From: STC-74 sp043756665 | Lineage (GTDB): Bacteria; Patescibacteriota; Gracilibacteria; BD1-5; UBA2023 | Assembly: GCA_043756665.1 (NCBI GenBank) | Contig: JAYUQR010000105.1 | Location: forward strand, 1 to 8,598 | Length of the DNA: 8,598 bases | Direction: 5' to 3' | Shown here: in pieces, positions 1 to 6,034 of the stretch | Position numbering within the stretch: the first letter of the stretch is position 1 | Layout of the letters: each line of letters begins with the position of its first letter | Notes under the pieces: generated by a model | The model's input: only the letters and a program-made list of their open reading frames with translations | Told to the model about the DNA's origin: nothing | Databases searched by the model: none | Made by a program: the position numbers and the translations under genes

Positions 1-345
1 CCTGCCATTTTCTCCTGGAGTTGGATGAGTATTGATCCCCGCATCTTTATTGATGATCGCGAAGTCAGCATTCTCGAATACAATATCGAGTTCCATATCT
101 TCGGCTTCGAGCGCCATATTCTCCACAGTCCATCGGATCTCGATCACATCCCCTCGATAGATTTTCTTATTCTTCGTAAAATTCGTCCCATTGGCGATGA
201 TTTTCCCTTCTTCGATCATCTTCTGGATATAGCTCCTCGATTTCTCGGGAAAAAGAGCCGACAGGTAAGTGTCGACTCTTCGAGTTTCTCTCGGGTCCGC
301 AAGGACACAGAATAATGATGTCGTATAGTTGTTTGAGGAGCGCAT
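1..345 (-). CDS. RluA/RluD-family 23S rRNA pseudouridine synthase, N-terminal part (runs off the window)
   Basis: Enzyme family that isomerises uridines to pseudouridine in large-subunit rRNA. The 115 codons visible read from ATG at 343-345. An S4-type RNA-binding domain covers about residues 24-72 (RRVDTYLSALFPEKSRSYIQ at its start, then KIYRGDVIEI). The start of the catalytic domain follows, with LDIVFENADFAIINKDAGIN matching the family pattern 'DIlyEDed.lviNKPaG...HP', and THPTPGENG after it. The catalytic RLD motif lies beyond base 1, so activity cannot be judged and the subfamily (RluA, C or D) cannot be assigned. There is no in-frame UGA in the visible part. No Shine-Dalgarno sequence precedes the ATG; upstream in this frame the next stop is a TAA at about 385. 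It lies downstream of ndk on the same strand, separated by a remnant-bearing spacer. Confidence 0.87.
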   Translation of the reverse strand, partial: MRSSNNYTTSLFCVLADPRETRRVDTYLSALFPEKSRSYIQKMIEEGKIIANGTNFTKNKKIYRGDVIEIRWTVENMALEAEDMELDIVFENADFAIINKDAGINTHPTPGENGR

Positions 346-369
346 AAGTGAGTTTGCAGCAACAGTTTG

Positions 370-558
370 CAGTAATCAGAACGGAATTTAGTTATGATAT
401 TTTTCTATGAGGGTATTAAGAATTCGTTGAGAGAAAACTGCTCACTTTTCGGAAAGCAAGCAGTTATTGTGTAGATCTTGATTGAAAGATTATACGATTT
501 TTTCCAGACAATGAGACTTTTGAATGCTGATCACATAAAAATACCATTCTGATTACTG
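370..558. repeat. Inverted repeat pair flanking the four-helix-bundle gene remnant
   Basis: CAGTAATCAGAA at 370-381 is the exact reverse complement of TTCTGATTACTG at 547-558. The similarity extends outward: 355-369 read on the minus strand and 559-570 read on the plus strand share TGTTGCTG followed by c/t and AAACT, with a 7-nt length difference. The repeats bracket the remnant at 405-536. A long-range stem around an open reading frame of this family is how intervening sequences in 23S rRNA genes are built, but here the setting is intergenic, so the link is inference. Confidence 0.55.
405..536 (-). pseudogene. Truncated four-helix-bundle protein (23S rRNA intervening-sequence / Avd-like family)
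   Basis: An ATG at 534-536, with UGA read as Gly at codon 2, opens a 43-codon frame ending in TAG. It contains LIVWKKSYNLSIKIY and later CFPKSEQFSL. This matches the first helix and the following turn of the four-helix-bundle family (typical pattern 'dLiVWqKa.eL...iY.lt..FPk.E.fgL'). Family members are about 115-125 residues long, and the conserved 'RRAavSIPsNIAEG' part is missing: after SLNEFLIPS the frame stops. It therefore looks like a 3'-truncated remnant. Family members occur inside 23S rRNA intervening sequences, as free-standing genes and as Avd in diversity-generating retroelements. No rRNA, template repeat or reverse transcriptase is visible here. A short functional protein is possible but less likely. 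Confidence 0.68.
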
Positions 559-575
559 TTGCTGTAAACTGTTTC

Positions 576-1013
576 CTATATTACCTTTCTCTCATATCCA
601 CAGATTTCATCCTCAGAGAAGAATCGTGCGATCTCAGCTGTAGCATTTTCTACACTATCTGAAGCGTGGATGAGGTTATACCTGATCGTGAGAGCGAAGT
701 CAGCACGAACTGTTCCCATAGCTGCCTGAGCAGGATCAGTTGCTCCACAGAGCTGGCGCATACCACCGACGGCATTGTCCCCCTCGACGATGAGAAATAC
801 GACAGGACCCATAGTCATATAGGCAACGATCTCAGGGTAGAAGGGCTTACTCGTGAGGTGACCATAGTGTTCATCGAGTTTTGCTTGTGTGACCTTTGCC
901 ATCTTCATCGCGACAACCTTGAGCCCGCGGGCTTCGATGCGAGAGAGAACCTGACCGATGAGACCACGATGAATAGTATCAGGCTTCAGGATGATGAGTG
1001 AGCGTTCTGCCAT
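576..1013 (-). CDS. ndk: Nucleoside diphosphate kinase
   Basis: Transfers the gamma-phosphate of an NTP to NDPs through a phosphohistidine intermediate, balancing cytosolic nucleotide pools. The protein is 145 aa, the normal length for the family. It opens with RSLIILKPDTIHRGLIG (ATP-binding KPD motif, Lys10). The active-site segment is NLIHASDS with catalytic His116, preceded by GATDPAQAAMGTVRADFAL, the usual GxTxPxxAxxGTIRxDF pattern. The stop is TAG. There is no in-frame UGA, so this gene reads the same under either code. The ATG at 1011-1013 gives the canonical N-terminus; upstream is a candidate promoter rather than a Shine-Dalgarno site. It lies 75 bp downstream of pyrB on the same strand, so both nucleotide-supply genes may share a transcript. 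Confidence 0.97.
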   Translation of the reverse strand: MAERSLIILKPDTIHRGLIGQVLSRIEARGLKVVAMKMAKVTQAKLDEHYGHLTSKPFYPEIVAYMTMGPVVFLIVEGDNAVGGMRQLCGATDPAQAAMGTVRADFALTIRYNLIHASDSVENATAEIARFFSEDEICGYERKVI

Positions 1014-1058
1014 AGAGTGAAAAAGAAAGAATAAAAACTAAAAAATAATAGTGGAAAA

Positions 1059-1085
1059 AGTATATCGAAAAGTGGGGAAAAGCAA
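1059..1085 (-). promoter_or_regulatory. Candidate promoter for ndk in the pyrB-ndk spacer
   Basis: On the minus strand a TTGCTT (1085-1080) is followed after 15 bp by TATACT (1064-1059), the -10 form seen at other genes here. The predicted start is about 38 nt upstream of the ndk ATG. The spacer is short for a sigma70-type promoter, so ndk may also be read through from pyrB. Confidence 0.35.
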
Positions 1086-1088
1086 GTT

Positions 1089-1994
1089 TTAGTCTCCGAG
1101 ACAATACTTGATCAGTGCCATACGCACAGGAACACCATTTTGTGCCTGTTCGAAGTAGCGAGCCTGAGGAAGTGTATCGACGGCGAGTGATATCTCGTTC
1201 ACCCTCGGGAGTGGATGCATGAGGATCCCACTTGGGCGCATTTTCATAACGGTATCTGTATCGAATATGAACGCATCCTTCACTCTATGATACGACTCGA
1301 TATTCGGAAATCGTTCCTTCTGGACACGGGTCATGTAGATCACATCACTTCTCGAAAGGAGATCATCGGAAAGTGTCTCGCTCAGGATATCACCATTTTT
1401 CTTGTATTCTTCTGGGAGATTGAGTCCCTCAGGTGCAACGAATGAGATCGTGACCTGAGGGAAGTTCCGAAGCAGGAGTGAGAGTGAGTGTACCGTCCGA
1501 CCATAGCGAAGATCCCCGACGAAGGTTACCTGGAGTGGAACATCACTGAAAATCTGAGGGAATTCTTTCGTGATGGTATACAGATCGAGCAGTGCCTGAG
1601 TCGGATGTTCCCCTGATCCATCCCCAGCATTGATAATCGGGACACTCGAGTACTCGCTCGCGAGCTCTGCATCACCAGTCGTCTTCGAACGGATAGTGAT
1701 GATGTCTGCATATCCGGAGACGATCCTGATCGTATCCGCGAGGATCTCTCCCTTCGACTGACTGGAAAATGTCACATCCGTCTCAGATATCACTCGACCA
1801 CCGAGCCTGTGCATTGCTGTCTCGAATGAGAGTCGAGTACGAGTCGATGGCTCATAGAAGAGGGTTGCCATGATCTGCTCATCGAACATGCGACTTCCTC
1901 ACTTCATGAGGAGATAGTCCATCTTCTGTGCCTCAGCCATGAGGTACTCGAGATCCGACCGAGAGAACTGCTTCGCGGTGAGTATATGTCGCAT
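1089..1994 (-). CDS. pyrB: Aspartate carbamoyltransferase, catalytic subunit
   Basis: Condenses carbamoyl phosphate with aspartate, the committed step of de novo pyrimidine synthesis. Reading UGA as Gly at codon 32 (1899-1901) joins a 31-residue N-terminus to the rest and gives 301 aa, close to the usual size of about 305. Visible motifs: the carbamoyl-phosphate loop STRTR at 50-54 in FYEPSTRTRLSFE; SSQSKGE with the Lys (81) equivalent to E. coli K84; GEHPTQALLD (His130); and the C-terminal HPLPR at 260-264. If UGA were a stop, translation would have to begin at Met36, just before the active-site loop, losing helix 1. The start chosen is the ATG at 1992-1994. The stop is TAA. No regulatory pyrI gene is in the window, so it may act as a plain catalytic trimer (inference). 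It is divergent from the gene at 2161. Confidence 0.96.
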
Positions 1995-2027
1995 AGAGTT
2001 GATGTTATGTAGCTAGGAAGTATGTAT

Positions 2028-2055
2028 ACTATATCGATATTTTTCGCAGGTGCAA
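2028..2055 (-). promoter_or_regulatory. Candidate promoter for pyrB
   Basis: On the minus strand TTGCAC (2055-2050), a 16-bp spacer, then TATAGT (2033-2028). This predicts a short leader of roughly 25-30 nt before the pyrB ATG. No attenuator hairpin or PyrR-type leader fits in so short a space. Confidence 0.42.
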
Positions 2056-2107
2056 TGGAAAGTAGAAAATATACTGTACGATAAAAAATAAAAAACATTT
2101 GCAATAG

Positions 2108-2136
2108 TTGGAATATTATTGTACAATCTATATACT
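2108..2136 (+). promoter_or_regulatory. Candidate promoter for the UGA-rich gene at 2161
   Basis: TTGGAA (2108-2113), a 17-bp spacer and TATACT (2131-2136) form a good sigma70-type promoter. The predicted start is near 2143, which leaves about 18 nt of leader and excludes the upstream TTG codon at 2119 as the translation start. Confidence 0.6.
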
Positions 2137-2160
2137 CTTATCTTCCTATCTATATTTACT

Positions 2161-3393
2161 ATGACTGCAACACCAGATACTGCTCCAGATACTGATCTAA
2201 ATGCAGCTACTACATCAACCCCACGTCCCTATACAGTAATGGATCTTGAAACATTTGATTTCAGGAATCATGTGGGCGTACCCGAAATGGGTCGCTCAGT
2301 AGCAATATCAGATCTGGCCAACTATGTCAAGAGTCAAGAACGAAAAGGTCCAGTTAAAATCTGAGAATATACTTTAGAATATAACTACGATTCATGAAGG
2401 AGAGTAACAAATTTGACGATAAATGGAAAAGCAGTTCCACAAATATGGGATACCGCTTGAGATAGTATAGTATTTTATCCAGAGAGAGTCATCGTAAAAA
2501 CCACAAAGGGTATAGTTATTAACCCTCATACATTAAATGTAGATAAGGATGGTGAGCTTGACAGACGAACATTCGACATTACGAAGGATGTTCGTGATCA
2601 TGTCACCAATGAAAATACAGTAGCATTTATCAACAACGGAGAGATATATACTCAACCTATTGATAAGTCTGCAGAACCAACAAAAATACAAACTCCATGA
2701 GATATCAAAGATAGAAGACTAGAAATGCTCTGAATTACCGAAAATAATACAGTATTCTATACAATGAGGACGAACAACGGGCCTTTATGAGTCTATAGGA
2801 ATGATGAACGTGTTGGTGACATACCTGATTTCGATACTCTCGAGAATCATGTCTTGTTACCTGATGGTACACTCACTCTTCAGCTCACGCTTCAAAACGG
2901 TCAGAAAATAACGAAACAAATAGATACAAGTAGCGAGCCAAGGTATAGATGAAATTGAACAGTAGCTGCTGTTTCAATTGCCCGTGCAGCTACTTTACGT
3001 GCTTTAGAAAGAGTTAATGGCCTCGAATGAGTGCTGTCAGTTCGGGATAATGCAATTGATACAAGAAATACAGAGCTACAAAATGCACAGGCAACAATAG
3101 CTCAGATGCAATCAGAAATTGCACGTATTAATTGAGCAAATACTGATTTGCAATGACAAATAGCTGATAAAGATGGAGTAATTGCTAATTTATCAAGTCG
3201 ATGAACCGAGAGGATAGCTACTATAGATGGATTAGAAGGTAGGATCGACTGACTCACACGAATTATTTGAGCCTTACAGATTCGTTTCGAATGATTAAAA
3301 ATGAGAAGTGTGGTATGATGAATAAGTACTGATGACTTCCTTGCTATAAAGAGATTGGTTGATGAATTACATGCTAAATCAACTACTAAATAG
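2161..3393 (+). CDS. Unrecognised 410-aa protein with C-terminal coiled coil, 17 UGA-glycine codons
   Basis: I do not recognise the family. Under the standard code only 67 residues follow the ATG. With UGA as Gly the frame runs unbroken to TAG at 3391-3393. The N-terminal 20-odd residues are Thr/Ala/Pro-rich (MTATPDTAPDTDLNAATTST). Residues of about 25-260 look beta-rich, with many short alternating hydrophobic stretches. Residues 266-380 form an alanine- and glutamine-rich heptad region (for example NTELQNAQATIAQMQSEIAR) with UGA-encoded glycines spaced through it, followed by a polar tail. From ATG 2161 there is no signal peptide or membrane segment. An in-frame TTG at 2119 would add a hydrophobic N-terminus, but the promoter's -10 box lies downstream of that codon. 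Composition is more AT-rich than in the neighbouring conserved genes, and about half the glycines are UGA. It is divergent from pyrB. A structural or scaffold role is possible but not shown. Confidence 0.87.
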
Positions 3394-3413
3394 AGTTGTT
3401 CTATTATAGATAG

Positions 3414-3467
3414 TTACTTTTTCAGTATATTCACGAACGTTTCTGAAGGTATCGAGATCTTTTTGCT
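3414..3467 (-). pseudogene. Orphan copy of the lepA 3' end
   Basis: On the minus strand this encodes SKKISIPSETFVNILKK then TAA. The last 13 residues, SIPSETFVNILKK, equal the exact C-terminus of the intact lepA at 3994-5958. Over those 13 codons plus stop, 32 of 42 bases match and every difference is synonymous, including a Ser codon switch AGT/TCA and TAG/TAA. Upstream of this stretch the similarity to LepA fades. It is therefore not a recent tandem copy but a diverged allele of the same gene end. It is too short to function as a protein. Confidence 0.7.
3415..3434 (+). repeat. Direct repeat copy 1 (att-like), within the orphan lepA tail
   Basis: Twenty bases beginning TACTT and ending in TTCAGTATATTCAC; they match 3995-4014 with a single mismatch and in the same orientation. 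The central 14 bases are identical. Confidence 0.55.
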
Positions 3468-3474
3468 AAAAAAT

Positions 3475-3502
3475 TTGCATTTCTCATAGTATGATATATA
3501 CT
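3475..3502 (+). promoter_or_regulatory. Candidate promoter for a small RNA
   Basis: TTGCAT (3475-3480), a 16-bp spacer, TATACT (3497-3502). No long open frame follows on this strand before the terminator at 3597-3643. The same -10 box is found at the other plus-strand genes in this window. Confidence 0.55.
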
Positions 3503-3507
3503 GGACT

Positions 3508-3643
3508 CATAAGTTCGTCATGAACCATTTCTCTGTTTGGAGTCTCCGTGCAATAAGTACTGCTTCAGTGTAGTCGGAGGTATATAATAGGAAGTGAACG
3601 AGAGGAGAATCCGTTACATGCGTGATAGTCTCTCGTTTTTTTT
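3508..3643 (+). ncRNA. Candidate small RNA of about 135 nt, unknown family
   Basis: The stretch is framed by a promoter-like sequence and an intrinsic terminator, with several short stems between. GTTC/GAAC closes a 5-nt loop at 3513-3525. CTCCG (from 3544) pairs with CGGAG (to 3579), enclosing ACTG-CTT-CAGT. The terminator stem follows. If transcription starts slightly earlier, GGACTC (3503-3508) could also pair with GAGTCT near 3540. I see none of the signatures of SRP RNA, tmRNA, RNase P or 6S RNA. A 17-codon frame starting at the ATG at 3520 and ending at TAG 3573 lies inside and could be a small peptide instead. It may also simply be the 3' UTR of the gene at 2161. Confidence 0.42.
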
Positions 3644-3649
3644 ATTTTT
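3597..3649 (+). terminator. Intrinsic (rho-independent) terminator
   Basis: AACGAGAG (3597-3604) pairs with CTCTCGTT (3630-3637) around a 25-nt loop that can hold a small ATC/GAT inner stem. Eight T residues (3636-3643) and, after one A, five more follow. The T-run orientation serves plus-strand transcripts (the candidate sRNA and the gene ending at 3393). It overlaps the last codons of the convergent 115-aa gene; on the minus strand no U-run follows the stem. Confidence 0.78.
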
Positions 3650-3989
3650 CGAAAGTAGATATGAGGAAGAGTTTTTTGTCCTTTTGGATCGATTCTTCTC
3701 GGATATGCATGGCGAATTTTTCTCCAGATCTCGTAATTCAGATAATCTCGAACTCCGTGGAACTATATGAGGATACATCTTTAGGCTGAGCATTCTTCAG
3801 ATACCGTATAGCAGCGTCGAAAAATCGGAGCCTTCTCGTGCCATCTGTACGATCTCTATTGACTTCCAAATATTTCGAGAGAAATATAGGTCTCTTTTTC
3901 CCAAAACAAAAAGTCACTATTTTTGGATTTTGGGCGATATAGAGAGCGATAATCTTCTCGAGATGCGATTTTTTATAGGTAGAGAGCAT
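3642..3989 (-). CDS. Unrecognised 115-aa protein encoded directly downstream of lepA
   Basis: The frame opens at ATG 3987-3989, four bases after the lepA TAG, so it is probably co-transcribed and translationally coupled. One UGA (codon 84, 3738-3740) is read as Gly; beyond it the frame continues for 31 more residues to TAA. Features: a basic N-terminal helix (STYKKSHLEKIIALYIAQ), a central basic stretch with DRTDGTRRLRFFDAAIRYLK, and a beta-rich C-terminus (EFEIIGITRSGEKFAMHIRE, then KDKKLFLISTF). There is no signal peptide or membrane segment. The small basic size and the final strand pattern resemble small RNase or toxin folds such as phage-barnase/RelE-like domains, but this is a weak impression and no catalytic residues can be named. 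It lies inside the segment bounded by the duplicated lepA ends. Confidence 0.75.
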
Positions 3990-3993
3990 GGAG

Positions 3994-5958
3994 CTACTTC
4001 TTCAGTATATTCACAAAAGTCTCACTCGGGATCGAGACTCGTCCGAATTGTTTCATCTTTTTCTTTCCTTCTTTCTGTTTCTCGAGGAGTTTGCGTTTTC
4101 GAGTGATATCCCCTCCATAGAGCTTCGCGGTGACATCCTTGCGCAGAGCAGAGATATCTTCACGAGCGACGACGTCATTTCCCACGACGGCCTGGATCGC
4201 GATCGTGAACTGGGCTTTCGGGATATTTTCCTTCAGCTTCTCGCATATTCGCCCTCCCAGATAGCGAGTACGACCTCGGTGTGCCATCATGGAGAAGGCA
4301 TCCACAATATCCCCTGCCACACGGATATCCATCTTCACGATATCATCCTCCTGGAAACGTATCGGCTCATAGTGGAGGCTCGCATATCCTGACGAGAGGC
4401 TCTTGAGATCATCATAATAGTCGCCCACGAGCTCACTCATGGGGATCTCATAGTGGAGGATGACACGATTCGCATCGAGGTAGGTCTGATTTTTGAACAC
4501 TCCCCTCCTCTCTTGGGCGAGGTTCATGAGATTTCCGATGTATTCATTCGGTGTGATCATCTCGACCTTGGCGATCGGTTCCTCGATATGGATATAGGTG
4601 CCAGGTTTTGGGAGGTCTTCAGGGTTCGATATCGAGAGATAGGTACAGGTCCGTCACTCACGCACAGTGAGCTCCCCTGCTGCACGAGGGTATTCTGCTA
4701 CTTTGTTCCCATTTACCAGGACCTTGTACGTGACCTGAGGGCTCGTGATAATCACGTCCATATCGTGCTCTCGCCAGAGACGTTCCTTCACGATATCGAG
4801 GTGGAGGAGTCCGAGGAATCCACAGCGAAATCCATAGCCGAGCGCGGGTGAAGCCTCATGTTCCGCGACGAGGGATGAGTCATTGAGCATGAGCTTTTCC
4901 ATAGCATCCTTCATCTTCGGATACTCATCCGTCTCGACAGGGAAGATCCCTGCATAGATATAGGGAGTGATTTTTTTGAATCACTTTATGGCATGCTTCG
5001 CTTCAGGATTCCCAGAAAATATAGTATCACCGACTCGAGCCTCGACGATAGATTTCAGTCCTGTGACAACATAGCCGATCTCTCCTTCATAGAGGACATC
5101 AGTTGGTGAGTACTTCGGTCGAAAGCATCCGACTTCGAGGGCTTCGATCCGAGCTCCCGTATTGATAAATTCGAGCTTGTCTCATTTTTTTATCTGTCCG
5201 GAGAAGAGCTTGAGATAGACGACGACTCATTTATAGGGATCGTACTGAGAATCGAAGATGAGACCCTTGACTGCTTGCCCCCCTGATAAGGGGGGTTGGG
5301 GGGTTTGCTCTGACGTTCAGGAACCAACCCCCCTGTCCTCCGCAGAAATAGTCGGACTTCCCCCCTTCTCAGGGGGGCTTACGGGTACAAAATTCGATGC
5401 ATTATCGAGTTTTTTTGGCTCTGGTATGAGTCTGATGACTTCATCGAGGATCGTTTCGACATTCACCCCTGTTTTTGCTGATACGGGGATGATGTCTTCA
5501 CGTTTACATCCGAGGAGATTCACCACCTCTTCACTCACGCGCTCGACATCGGCTGAGGGGAGGTCGATCTTATTGAGTACTGGGATGATCGTGAGATCAT
5601 TCTCCATCGCGAGATAGACATTCGAGAGGGTCTGGGCTTCGATGCCTTGTGTCGCATCGACGACGAGGATCGCTCACTCGACGGATGCGAGGGATCGTGA
5701 TACTTCATACTGGAAGTCGACATGTCCAGGAGTATCGATGAGATTGAGCTCGACTCACTTCCACTCCATACGGACGGGGGTGAGCTTGATCGTGATTCCT
5801 CGTTCTCGCTCGAGATCCATCTGATCAAGTGTCTGAGATTGGATTTCACGCTTTTCGAGCGTTCCTGTGATCTCCATGAGTCGATCAGCAAGGGTGGATT
5901 TCCCATGATCGATATGGGCTATGATACAGAAATTCCTGATGGAAGTAGGTTTAGGCAT
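3994..5958 (-). CDS. lepA: Elongation factor 4 (LepA), ribosome back-translocase GTPase, with an in-frame repeat insertion
   Basis: Ribosome-associated translational GTPase. The 654-aa frame carries seven UGA codons read as Gly (first bases on the + strand: 5755, 5674, 5317, 5227, 5182, 4981, 4654). Motifs: P-loop AHIDHGKST (14-22), switch I ERGITIK, DTPGH (75-79), NKID (129-132), SAK (160-162). Domain II begins near LIFDSQYDPYKGVV, then FGFRCGFL-type GYGFRCGFLGLLHLDIV, and the LepA-specific C-terminal domain with YGGDITRKRKLLEKQKEGKK. UGAs fall on E. coli glycines in ACEGALLVVD, YLGVV, LRKGDK and PGFKK. Usual length is about 600; the excess is largely a 34-codon palindromic element at residues 194-227 between the G domain and domain II. 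Start: ATG 5956-5958 gives MPKPTSIRNF; the promoter lies right before it. Stop TAG. Confidence 0.97.
3995..4014 (+). repeat. Direct repeat copy 2 (att-like), at the lepA 3' end
   Basis: It covers the last codons of lepA, directly inside its stop codon, and matches 3415-3434 with one mismatch. The interval between the two copies (3435-3994) holds the candidate sRNA and the 115-aa gene. Confidence 0.55.
5278..5377. mobile_element. About 100-bp palindromic G/C-run element inserted in frame in lepA (MITE- or RPE-like)
   Basis: The ends are CCCCCCTGATAAGGGGGG (5278-5295) and CCCCCCTTCTCAGGGGGG (5360-5377); each is nearly palindromic, and they are inverted copies of each other with 17 of 18 matches. 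Inside, GGGGGGTTGG (5290-5299) pairs with CCAACCCCCC (5324-5333), and the loop contains CTGA-CGT-TCAG. GTCC/GGAC near 5335-5357 can form a further stem. GCTT occurs just outside on the left (5273-5276) and at the right edge (5377-5380), a possible but weak target duplication. Its six-G and six-C runs differ sharply from the rest of lepA. It is translated without a stop only because one UGA (5317-5319) is Gly, giving residues 194-227 (such as SPPEKGGSPTISAEDRG). Confidence 0.78.
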
Positions 5959-5964
5959 GGCGAT

Positions 5965-5992
5965 AATATAGGGAAAATACACGAAAAGGCAA
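5965..5992 (-). promoter_or_regulatory. Candidate lepA promoter, leaderless
   Basis: On the minus strand TTGCCT (5992-5987), a 16-bp spacer, TATATT (5970-5965), then six bases before the lepA ATG. A start point seven bases after the -10 would be the A of the ATG itself, so the lepA mRNA is predicted to be leaderless. Confidence 0.55.
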
Positions 5993-6018
5993 TTTCGAAT
6001 TTATTTTCCGAGTGATTG

Positions 6019-6027
6019 TGATATACT
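6019..6027 (+). promoter_or_regulatory. Extended -10 promoter for the gene at 6035
   Basis: TG-A-TATACT is an extended -10 element (TGnTATACT); no good -35 is visible. Seven bases separate it from the ATG at 6035, which again predicts a leaderless or nearly leaderless mRNA. It is back to back with the lepA promoter in a 76-bp divergent spacer. Confidence 0.5.
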
Positions 6028-6034
6028 CTTTCGT

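Noticed and set aside
25..315. Plus-strand 96-codon open frame
   Set aside because: It is antisense to the S4 and catalytic-domain start of the pseudouridine synthase, which is recognisable on the minus strand.
436..465. Hairpin AACTGCT/AGCAGTT with inner CTTT/AAAG as an ndk terminator
   Set aside because: It lies inside the four-helix-bundle remnant frame, and the minus-strand side is followed only by TTTTCTCTC, a poor U-tract; a terminator role is possible but not supported.
1899..1901. UGA as tryptophan (code 4) or selenocysteine
   Set aside because: LepA homologues have Gly at the aligned positions, Trp is encoded by TGG in these genes, and the number of UGAs and lack of adjacent SECIS-like structures exclude selenocysteine.
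2119..2160. TTG at 2119 as the start of the 410-aa protein, giving a hydrophobic leader
   Set aside because: The best promoter has its -10 at 2131-2136, downstream of that codon, so the TTG would not be transcribed from it.
5278..5377. The G/C runs as an intrinsic terminator or CRISPR-type repeat
   Set aside because: There is no U-tract and no repeat-spacer periodicity; it lies mid-gene and is in frame.
5258..5617. Plus-strand open frame across the lepA insertion
   Set aside because: It is the antisense shadow of lepA; the opposite strand carries conserved GTPase motifs in one frame.
3994..5958. lepA as a pseudogene broken by stop codons
   Set aside because: All seven interruptions are TGA, with no frameshift and no TAA or TAG, and several sit on conserved glycines; recoding explains them fully.
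5959..5982. Upstream ATG giving LepA eight extra residues
   Set aside because: The -10 box lies between that ATG and the canonical start, and LepA proteins normally begin close to the MPKPTSIRNF-like segment.
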